Assembly (NCBI GenBank): GCA_023426425.1
Contig: JAFAAT010000249.1
Coordinates: 1-17,694 of the forward strand
Origin: Bacteroidota bacterium
Lineage (GTDB): Bacteria > Bacteroidota > Bacteroidia > Chitinophagales > Chitinophagaceae
Reading direction: 5' to 3'
DNA length: 17,694 nucleotides
Positions 7,953-13,950 of this stretch are shown here, piece by piece; positions within the stretch are counted from its first letter, which is position 1, and every line of letters begins with the position of its first letter. The translations under genes and the position numbers were made by a program. Under the pieces are notes generated by a model that searched no databases, was not told the DNA's origin, and was given only the letters and a program-made list of their open reading frames with translations.

Positions 7953-7988
7953 AAGGAGAGCACAGTTTTTCTCTACTGTGCTCTCTTT
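7953..7988. terminator. Bidirectional terminator between anmK and the barrel gene
   Basis: GAGAGCACAGT (7956-7966) pairs perfectly with ACTGTGCTCTC (7975-7985) around an eight-base loop. On the minus strand it is followed by CCTTTTTTGC, a good U-tract; on the plus strand only by TTTGC. It separates convergent genes and should stop the minus-strand gene best. Confidence 0.85.
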
Positions 7989-8014
7989 GCAATGCCTTCA
8001 GCCCGCCTGATGTT

Positions 8015-8929
8015 TCAACGTTCCTTTTCCTTGTCTTTTCTGAAGTCGAACAGGAAGCCAACTCTTATCCCACCACCGAGGCTGAGTCCAAAATCTCCTG
8101 AGCCAAAACGGGTGTACCCGAAGCTATTGAAAGGCACATTGTCATAAAACTCCTGGTAAAATCCAGCATCATTTAAAATGGCTTTTTGGTTGGCGCGCAC
8201 ATTGTCGAAGCTGTATCCAATCGCACCATAAATATCTATCGAAACTGTGTTGTCCAGTATCCATTGCTTACCTATTGTCAGGTTCGGATTAACCGCAAAT
8301 ACAGTCTTACGTTCAAGTATATTATTATATCCTGCAAAGTTCCTCCCGTAAACATTAAAGGAAATTGCTGGTTTCAAATACGATCCCTGCATAATGTGCC
8401 GCAGCCTTATCTGCCCATTTACATAGTCCGGCAGCTTAAGGATTTTAAGTCCAATCCCGATACCTCCACCAATAGCATCAAGGTGATGTTCATCAGGTCC
8501 CCCTAATCCATAGTCATCATACATCTCCTGATTCTTACCCGGACCAATCAAATTCAATTCGTATTCTATACTTCTCCCTGGCTTCATCGACCTTTCAAGG
8601 AAGAACTGTGTGTGCCCCAGTAGCGGCGAAAGCAGACTCATTTTCAGGTTCCAGTGATGCTGGTCGGAATACATCGTATAGTCTTTTAGGGGGTTATTGA
8701 TCATCATCACTTCGCCATTACTATACACGATCTTAATTACATCCTGCTTGTCAATGGAAACAATGGGAAGTGGCCTGTCTTTAGGCTTGTACTTGATCTC
8801 ATTGGTGGTGATTTCCGTCACTTCACCCACGATAGGTGTGGACTGTAGTTTCGTATAGATCTTGTCCTGGGCGAATGCCATTACTGCAATGAGCAGGTAG
8901 ATTGCGAGCAAAAAGAACGTCTTTTTCAT
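8015..8929 (-). CDS. Secreted protein with predicted C-terminal beta-barrel
   Basis: The 304-residue protein starts with a clear signal peptide (MKKTFFLLAIYLLIAVMAFA, cleavage near residue 21). Residues about 23-80 resemble a small N-terminal module seen in several Bacteroidota proteins (VGEVTEITTNEIKYKP, followed by KQDVIKIVYSNGEV). The remainder alternates aromatic and polar residues and ends in GGGIRVGFLFDFRKDKEKER, consistent with an 8- to 10-strand outer-membrane barrel with a charged tail. I do not recognise a named family and no enzymatic motif is visible. The Met at 8929 sits directly before the signal peptide. It lies downstream of pgk on the same strand but behind a hairpin, so it is probably a separate unit; I found no clear promoter. 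Confidence 0.8.
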   Translation of the reverse strand: MKKTFFLLAIYLLIAVMAFAQDKIYTKLQSTPIVGEVTEITTNEIKYKPKDRPLPIVSIDKQDVIKIVYSNGEVMMINNPLKDYTMYSDQHHWNLKMSLLSPLLGHTQFFLERSMKPGRSIEYELNLIGPGKNQEMYDDYGLGGPDEHHLDAIGGGIGIGLKILKLPDYVNGQIRLRHIMQGSYLKPAISFNVYGRNFAGYNNILERKTVFAVNPNLTIGKQWILDNTVSIDIYGAIGYSFDNVRANQKAILNDAGFYQEFYDNVPFNSFGYTRFGSGDFGLSLGGGIRVGFLFDFRKDKEKER

Positions 8930-8960
8930 AAGGTAGTAGTTGATCTGTTTACTCTAAGAC

Positions 8961-8995
8961 GCAAAAACTGCTGCCAACCCCCAGGCTGGCAGCAG
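8961..8995 (-). terminator. pgk terminator
   Basis: CTGCTGCCA (8968-8976) and TGGCAGCAG (8987-8995) form a perfect nine-pair stem around a ten-base loop. Read on the minus strand, the hairpin is followed by TTTTTGCG. It lies 30 bases beyond the pgk stop and upstream of the barrel-protein gene. A T-run also follows on the plus strand. Confidence 0.8.
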
Positions 8996-9025
8996 ATATT
9001 TTTTCACTCAATATGATTCGCTACT

Positions 9026-10240
9026 CTAGTTGTCGTTGATCGCTTTGATACCCGGCAGTTCTTTTCCTTCAAAGAACTCGAGCATAGCTCCACCACCTGT
9101 AGACACATAGCTAACCTTATCAGTGTAGCCGAATTTGTTGACCGCAGCTACACTGTCTCCGCCACCCACCAGTGAGAACGCTCCATTTGCAGTAGCCTCA
9201 GCTACCGCATCTGCAATCGCCTTGGTGCCATGCTGGAACTTTTCCATCTCGAAAACGCCCATAGGTCCGTTCCACAGAATAGTTTTGGAGTCCTTAATCA
9301 CCTTACTAAAGCTATCACACGCCAGGGTGCCGATATCCAGGCCCATCCATCCTTCTGGTATTTCTGAGTTATTTGCCGACGACGTGTTTGCTTCCGCATC
9401 AAACTTGTCCGCTATGATACTGTCCGTAGGCAGGTGTATGCATACACCTTTAGCTTCTGCCTTCTTCAGCAATTCTTTCGCAGTTTCCAGTCTGTCTTCC
9501 TCACAAAGGGAATTACCAATATGGCAACCTTGAGCTTTGAAGAAAGTATAGGCCATGCCTCCTCCAATGATGATATCAGTAGCCCTGTCAAGCAGGTTTT
9601 CAATTATCAGTATTTTATCTGACACCTTTGCACCACCTATAATCGCCGTAAAAGGCTTCTCTGAGGCATTCATAACCTGCTCAGCAGCCTTAACCTCGCC
9701 TTCCATCAGCAAACCAAACATCTTCTTATCGCCTGGGAAGAACTCTGCTATGACTGCCGTGGAAGCATGTGCGCGGTGGGCCGTGCCGAATGCATCATTT
9801 ACATAAACATCCCCGAGCGTAGAAAGTTTTTCTGCAAAATCACGGTCTCCTTTTTCTTCCTGCTTGTGGTAGCGAAGATTCTCCAAAAGGAGCACCTGCC
9901 CTGGCTGGAGCGAAGCCGCCTTCTGCTTTGCCTCATCCCCAACACAATCGTCTGCAAAAGCTACATCCCTGCCCAGTTTTTCAGCTAGATGCGCTGCCAC
10001 AGGACTGAGTGTGAAGTCAGCCAAAGTCAGATGGGGCTTTTTTTCAATGTCTTTCAGAGGGCGGCCCCAGTGGCTCATAAGAATAACGCTTCCACCATCA
10101 TCCAGTACTTTCTGAATGGTTGGTAAAGCTGCCCTTATGCGGGTGTCGTCTGTAATTTTCCCTTCCTTGATGGGCACATTGAAGTCTACGCGGATCAATG
10201 CTTTCTGACCGGAGAAGTTATGGTTGCTGAATTTGCTCAT
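9026..10240 (-). CDS. pgk: Phosphoglycerate kinase
   Basis: Pgk transfers the acyl-phosphate of 1,3-bisphosphoglycerate to ADP in glycolysis (reversed in gluconeogenesis), in the cytoplasm. With the start at 10240 the protein has 404 residues, normal for the family. Motifs in order: RVDFNVP (17-23), DDTRIRAALPTI, MSHWGRP, LLLENLRYHKQEE, DAFGTAHRAHAS, GGAKVSDKI, NGPMGVFE and the nucleotide-binding GGGDSVAAVNKFG (359-371). The frame can be extended to a Met at 10273, but that start lies inside the gapA terminator hairpin and adds residues foreign to the family, so MSKFSNHNF is the better N-terminus. It follows gapA by 65 bases on the same strand. No good own promoter is visible, so expression by read-through from gapA is likely. 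Confidence 0.96.
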   Translation of the reverse strand: MSKFSNHNFSGQKALIRVDFNVPIKEGKITDDTRIRAALPTIQKVLDDGGSVILMSHWGRPLKDIEKKPHLTLADFTLSPVAAHLAEKLGRDVAFADDCVGDEAKQKAASLQPGQVLLLENLRYHKQEEKGDRDFAEKLSTLGDVYVNDAFGTAHRAHASTAVIAEFFPGDKKMFGLLMEGEVKAAEQVMNASEKPFTAIIGGAKVSDKILIIENLLDRATDIIIGGGMAYTFFKAQGCHIGNSLCEEDRLETAKELLKKAEAKGVCIHLPTDSIIADKFDAEANTSSANNSEIPEGWMGLDIGTLACDSFSKVIKDSKTILWNGPMGVFEMEKFQHGTKAIADAVAEATANGAFSLVGGGDSVAAVNKFGYTDKVSYVSTGGGAMLEFFEGKELPGIKAINDN

Positions 10241-10250
10241 AGTCAAACTT

Positions 10251-10287
10251 TGTTTTAAAAGAAAAAACGCCACCCGAAGGTAGCGTT
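10251..10287 (-). terminator. gapA terminator with UUCG tetraloop
   Basis: On the minus strand AACGCTACC and GGTGGCGTT form nine pairs (one U-G) closed by a TTCG loop, a very stable C(UUCG)G tetraloop, at 10266-10287. It is followed by TTTTTTCTTTT. It sits between the gapA stop and the pgk start and may lower pgk transcription relative to gapA. Confidence 0.88.
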
Positions 10288-10305
10288 TCAGAATATAATG
10301 TAAGA

Positions 10306-11319
10306 TTACTTAGAGATCAGTCCTGCGAAGTACTTCACTGTGCGAACAAGCTGAGAAACATAGCTCATTTCATTGTCGTACCAGCTCACAGTTTTTACCA
10401 TCTGAGTGTCGCCTACAGTAAGCACCTTTGTCTGTGTAGAGTCAAACAGTGAACCGTAGCTGATGCCGATGATGTCAGAAGAAACAATTTCATCTTCGTT
10501 ATAACCAAAGCTCTCGTTAGCAGCGGCTTTCATCGCAGCGTTTACTTCATCCACAGAAGTCTTCTTTCCAAGCACAGTCACGAGTTCAGTAAGAGAGCCA
10601 GTGATAGTAGGCACACGTTGAGCCACACCATCCAGCTTACCTTTTAGTTCTGGAAGCACCAGCCCGATTGCCTTTGCGGCACCAGTAGAGTTAGGAACGA
10701 TGTTGGAAGCTGCTGCGCGGGCACGGCGAAGATCACCTTTAGCGTGAGGAGCATCCAGTGTGATCTGGTCATTGGTCTATGCGTGGATGGTAGTCATAAG
10801 GCCTGATACGATACCAAAGCTATCGTTAAGAACCTTAGCCATTGGCGCCAGGCAGTTTGTAGTACACGAAGCACAGCTGATAATTGTTTCGCTACCATCC
10901 AGGATATCATGGTTCACGTTGAAGACCACTGTCTTCAGATCGCCGGTTGCCGGTGCAGAGATTACTACTCTTTTTGCGCCTGCAGTAATGTGTGCCTTTG
11001 CTTTTTCAGCGTCAGTGAAGAAGCCAGTACATTCCAGTACTACATCTACACCGTGAGTGCCCCAGGGAATTTCAGCGGGATTCTTCTGAGCATATATCTT
11101 TATTTCGTCACCATTTACAGTGATGCTGTTTTCACCAGACTTAACATCAGCATCGAAACGGCCTTGAGCAGTATCGTATTTAAGGAGGTGTGCTAATACC
11201 GCCGGACTGGTAAGGTCGTTGATGGCAACGACATCAATGCCTTCCATGTTGTAAATCTGGCGATACGCCAGACGACCGATACGTCCAAAACCATTAATGG
11301 CTACTTTTACTGTACTCAT
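10306..11319 (-). pseudogene. gapA: Glyceraldehyde-3-phosphate dehydrogenase interrupted by one in-frame TAG
   Basis: The frame encodes a complete NAD-type GAPDH of 337 codons from Met at 11319 except for an amber stop at codon 181 (10777-10779). Intact features: NAD-binding INGFGRIGR (8-16), Asp35 (NAD preference), catalytic SCASCTTNC with Cys152, and MTTIHA with catalytic His179. After the stop the same frame runs on with TNDQITLDAPHAKGDLRRARA, PNSTGAAKAIGLVLPEL, and SWYDNEMSYVSQLVRTVKY near the end. The family has Tyr where the TAG stands (HAYTNDQ), so one transversion from TAC or TAT explains it. No frameshift is seen and the rest is well conserved. The 180-residue product would lack most of the catalytic domain. 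The cause is either a sequence error or a recent inactivation with another GAPDH elsewhere. A start at 11361 is rejected because MSTVKVAINGFG is the usual N-terminus. Confidence 0.9.
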
Positions 11320-11358
11320 TTCTTTGAGGTTGTTTTTATGAACTTTTAAAAAGTGCGG

Positions 11359-11390
11359 CAAAGTTAACGGGTGTGATATTAAAAACCAAA
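11359..11390 (-). promoter_or_regulatory. gapA promoter
   Basis: On the minus strand TTTG (11387-11390), a 20-base spacer and TAACTTTG (11359-11366) match the Bacteroidota consensus, with spacing one base longer than ideal. The transcript start is predicted near 11352, about 33 bases before the ATG at 11319. An intact promoter suggests the gene was functional until recently, or still is. Confidence 0.72.
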
Positions 11391-11406
11391 GTCATCAAAA
11401 ATCCTC

Positions 11407-11607
11407 CTATTTTGCTGGGAAACAGTCAATTCGGTACAAGATCCATTTGTCCGAATACGCACTTTTGTACCATTCTCCCGGCAGCCTCCCAAAACGGTTC
11501 TCATACTGTTTATCTTTGATCTTCAATATCCATCCTGAACCTTGAGCTACCACTTCTCCGATAAGCTTCCCATGTTCCAGAACCGCATGCTGAAAATGTG
11601 GAAGCAT
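11407..11607 (-). CDS. Possible small gene, unknown function
   Basis: A minus-strand frame ends in TAG at 11407-11409 and gives up to 66 residues from Met at 11607, or about 48 from a GTG at 11553. The C-terminal part looks like real protein: SGWILKIKDKQYENRFG, then EWYKSAYSDKWILYRID, rich in Trp, Tyr and Lys. The stretch beyond about 11572 lies antisense to the methyltransferase N-terminus, which is clearly coding on the other strand, so the true start is uncertain. It lies just upstream of the gapA promoter. I recognise no family. It may be a small gene, a remnant, or chance. Confidence 0.3.
   Translation of the reverse strand: MLPHFQHAVLEHGKLIGEVVAQGSGWILKIKDKQYENRFGRLPGEWYKSAYSDKWILYRIDCFPAK
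11511..11518 (+). promoter_or_regulatory. Possible -7 element for the methyltransferase gene
   Basis: TATCTTTG fits TAnnTTTG exactly and would start transcription near 11525, 47 bases before the ATG at 11572. No TTTG occurs at the -33 position. If the small minus-strand frame is a real gene, this element lies inside it and could be coincidental. Confidence 0.35.
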
Positions 11608-12498
11608 TACAGCAAACTGGCCCGCCGTCAGCAAGTGGCCTGTTTCAGGTTTTATGACCATGACCTGCCTGAATTTCCTTTCGCTATAGAATGGTATGAC
11701 GGAACCGTTCACGCTGCTGAGTACAAGCGCAGACATGGCATGGAGGATGAAGAACATGATGCCTGGCTTAATGCCTGCAAAACTGTAATAGCCTCAGTAC
11801 TGGAAATAGGCGAGGTGCACATCTTCATGAAGCAGCGCCAACGCAAAGCCAGTCGCCAGGGTCAGTATGAAAAGTTTAGTCAAGAAAAAGTAGAACGTAT
11901 CGTCCCCGAAGGAGGACTGAGCTTTATCATCAACCTAACTGATTACCTGGACACAGGCCTCTTTCTCGACCATCGCATCACAAGAGGAATGGTAAGGGAT
12001 GAAGCTAAAGACAAACGGGTACTGAATCTTTTTTGCTACACAGGTTCCTTTAGTGTTTATGCAGCCCAGGGTGGCGCCTCCAGTGTTACCTCAGTGGACC
12101 TTTCAAAGACCTATATCAACTGGGCAAAGCGGAATATGCAGTTCAACAAACTCTACAACCCGGACAAGCACGAGTTTGTACACGCTGACGTCATGGAAAT
12201 CATTCAGGAACTCCCGGCAGATACATTCGACCTCATTGTCTGTGACCCTCCCACTTTTTCTAACAGCAAGCGGATGGAAGATACTTTTGATGTACAGCGC
12301 GACCACGTACCACTACTTAAGAAGTTGCTTAAAGCTTGCACAGACACGGGACGGATCTATTTCAGCAATAACTACAGAGGCTTCCAGATCGATAGGGATG
12401 CACTTCCCGCAACTGTCGTAAAGGATATCACCGGCGCTACCACACCCTTCGATTTTCAGGGACGACTACACCGGGCCTGTTTCCTTCTGGAGAAGTGA
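11572..12498 (+). CDS. 23S rRNA methyltransferase, RlmK-like (class I SAM)
   Basis: The protein matches the C-terminal (RlmK) half of E. coli RlmKL, which makes m7G2069 in 23S rRNA. Shared landmarks: an N-terminal MFQNRMLKMWKHYSKLARRQ helix, FRFYDHDLPEFPFAI, NLTDYLDTGLFLDHRITR, the SAM-binding VLNLFCYTGSFSVYAA, an acidic SVDLS loop, the catalytic-type DPPTFSNSKRMEDTFDVQRDH, and FSNNYRGF. With ATG at 11572 it has 308 residues; a TTG at 11542 would add ten, and a TGA at 11536-11538 prevents further extension. The ATG is preferred because it aligns with the start of the family match. The RlmL half (m2G2445) is not fused here, so this is a stand-alone RlmK domain. The exact target nucleotide is inferred from E. 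coli. Confidence 0.88.
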   Translation: MFQNRMLKMWKHYSKLARRQQVACFRFYDHDLPEFPFAIEWYDGTVHAAEYKRRHGMEDEEHDAWLNACKTVIASVLEIGEVHIFMKQRQRKASRQGQYEKFSQEKVERIVPEGGLSFIINLTDYLDTGLFLDHRITRGMVRDEAKDKRVLNLFCYTGSFSVYAAQGGASSVTSVDLSKTYINWAKRNMQFNKLYNPDKHEFVHADVMEIIQELPADTFDLIVCDPPTFSNSKRMEDTFDVQRDHVPLLKKLLKACTDTGRIYFSNNYRGFQIDRDALPATVVKDITGATTPFDFQGRLHRACFLLEK

Positions 12499-12565
12499 GG
12501 GGCACCGAACGGGGGATTTTTATCCCGTACCTATTTCACAACTTGTCCTCAAAAACGGACAAACT

Positions 12566-13891
12566 ATGCTGCGACTTTTCCTGCTTGCAATCTTAGTCAC
12601 TTCCTGCCCTGCTGCCTTATTAGGACAGCCTGCACGCAAGGCCTGGATGGGCGTGAATGGCACATTTTCTGAAAGAGGCTTCGCGATTGACACTGTAGTA
12701 AGCGGCGCCACTTTCCAACAACTCGGCGTCCGAAAGCTTGACACCCTCGTAAGATTCAACAATATTGCTGTTACCACTGCAAGTGATTTCAACAACGTTG
12801 CTGGAACACTTAGAACCGGAGATGTAGTTTCTCTCGAATTTCGAAGGGGAAACAAGATAATGAAGCAAAAAGGCGAGGCTGCTATGCTCCCTTATGTCAC
12901 TTCAGAGCTTGCAGATGTCATCTATGACTGGGTGCCCTTCAAGGAGTGTAGTCTTCGCACGATAGTACGGAGGCCGAAAGGAGTAGGTAAAATACCAGCC
13001 GTGCTTCTGGTGCCTGGATACAACTGCGGAAGCATCGAAGGGTACACGCAGGGAAGCTACGCACCACTGATAGAAAGCTGGCTGGAGAATGGTTTTGTAG
13101 TAGTCACTGTAGAAAAGACAGGGGTGGGTGATAGTTATAACTGCCTCCCATGTTCAGAGGCTGATCTTATCACAGATATCGCCACATTCGATGCAGGCTA
13201 CCGCTACATGGAGCAGCTAAGTTTCGTTGATACCTCTAACCTGTTTATCTGGGGTCACAGCATGGGTGGTATCATCGCTCCTGAGTTGGCAAGAAAGCAC
13301 AACCCTCGTGGAGTGATCGCCTTCGCAACTGTATTTCGTCCGTGGAGTGAATTCCTCCTCGAAATGCATCGTGTACAGTTTCCATTGGATGGCATGAGCT
13401 ATGAGGAGACCGAGAACCGTGTCCGGGGTTTGCAGAAGATATACTACGAGTTCTTCAGACTAAAAAAATCACCGGCAGAACTTTACCAGGTGCCTGAATA
13501 CAAAGACCTCGTAGCTTCCGAACTGGAGTTCAAAGACGCCTCCAATCCTAACATGTGGGGGCGTCACTGGCGCTTCTGGCAGCAAATCGATTCACTCAAT
13601 ATGGCAGAAAGCTGGACTGCAGTAAGAGCACCTGTCCTCTCAATCTTCGGCGGCGCTGATTTCGTAGCATGCTCAGAGCTGGAGCATGAGCTTATCGCCA
13701 GAACCGTGGAAGCTGCTCATCCCGGTAACGTCACCCACATCACCATCCCCGATATAGACCACCTTATTATTCGCAATCCCGACTGGAAGTCAGCACATAA
13801 ACATTTCATGGACCGCGCCTACAAGGATAAGAACTTCCACCACGGCTTTGCTGATACGGTAAACAGTTGGATGAAGAGCCAAATCAAATAG
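12566..13891 (+). CDS. Secreted PDZ-domain alpha/beta hydrolase
   Basis: The 441-residue protein has a signal peptide (MLRLFLLAILVTSCPAALLGQ). Residues about 25-107 look like a PDZ domain (WMGVNGTFSERGFAIDTVV, LGVRKLDTLVRFNNIAV, LRTGDVVSLEFRRGNK). An alpha/beta hydrolase domain follows from about residue 120: VLLVPGYNCG, the nucleophile elbow GHSMGG with Ser232, FGGADFV with Asp365 and DIDHLI with His399, a complete Ser-Asp-His triad in the usual order. Four Cys in GYNCG and YNCLPC could form disulfides, fitting an extracytoplasmic site. The substrate is unknown; esterase or peptidase activity are both possible. It follows the methyltransferase by 67 bases and is stopped by a strong hairpin shared with the convergent protease gene. 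A Cys within the signal region lacks a clear lipobox, so lipidation is doubtful. Confidence 0.85.
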   Translation: MLRLFLLAILVTSCPAALLGQPARKAWMGVNGTFSERGFAIDTVVSGATFQQLGVRKLDTLVRFNNIAVTTASDFNNVAGTLRTGDVVSLEFRRGNKIMKQKGEAAMLPYVTSELADVIYDWVPFKECSLRTIVRRPKGVGKIPAVLLVPGYNCGSIEGYTQGSYAPLIESWLENGFVVVTVEKTGVGDSYNCLPCSEADLITDIATFDAGYRYMEQLSFVDTSNLFIWGHSMGGIIAPELARKHNPRGVIAFATVFRPWSEFLLEMHRVQFPLDGMSYEETENRVRGLQKIYYEFFRLKKSPAELYQVPEYKDLVASELEFKDASNPNMWGRHWRFWQQIDSLNMAESWTAVRAPVLSIFGGADFVACSELEHELIARTVEAAHPGNVTHITIPDIDHLIIRNPDWKSAHKHFMDRAYKDKNFHHGFADTVNSWMKSQIK

Positions 13892-13901
13892 ACATTAATA
13901 A

Positions 13902-13940
13902 TTAAGGGCTGACCATCGGCCAGCCCTTAAGCATTTCTTT
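13902..13940. terminator. Bidirectional terminator between the hydrolase and protease genes
   Basis: TTAAGGGCTG (13902-13911) pairs perfectly with CAGCCCTTAA (13921-13930); the nine-base loop can add a CC-GG pairing. TTTCTTTT follows on the plus strand and TTATTAATG on the minus strand. It lies 11 bases after the hydrolase stop and 21 bases beyond the protease stop. Confidence 0.88.
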
Positions 13941-13950
13941 TAAGTACTCA

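Noticed and set aside
8186..8506. Plus-strand frame of 106 codons antisense to the barrel protein
   Set aside because: The minus strand has a signal peptide and barrel-like pattern through this region; the plus-strand product resembles no protein family.
10241..10273. An 11-residue N-terminal extension of pgk starting at 10273
   Set aside because: The extension lies in the gapA terminator hairpin and its U-tract and does not match Pgk N-termini; MSKFSNHNF at 10240 does.
10777..10779. TAG recoded as an amino acid (alternative genetic code or pyrrolysine)
   Set aside because: pgk, the PDZ hydrolase, the Prc protease, lipB and the last membrane protein all end with TAG at the family-expected C-terminus, so TAG works as a normal stop here. 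The replaced residue is Tyr, which is not a pyrrolysine site.
11320..11361. A 14-residue N-terminal extension of gapA starting at 11361
   Set aside because: It covers the predicted promoter and leader, and GAPDH normally begins just before the INGFGRIGR motif.
12509..12528. Hairpin-like sequence between the methyltransferase and hydrolase genes (ACGGG..GAT with ATCCCGT)
   Set aside because: The stem needs a two-base bulge and the T-run is in the loop with none after it; poor evidence for a terminator.
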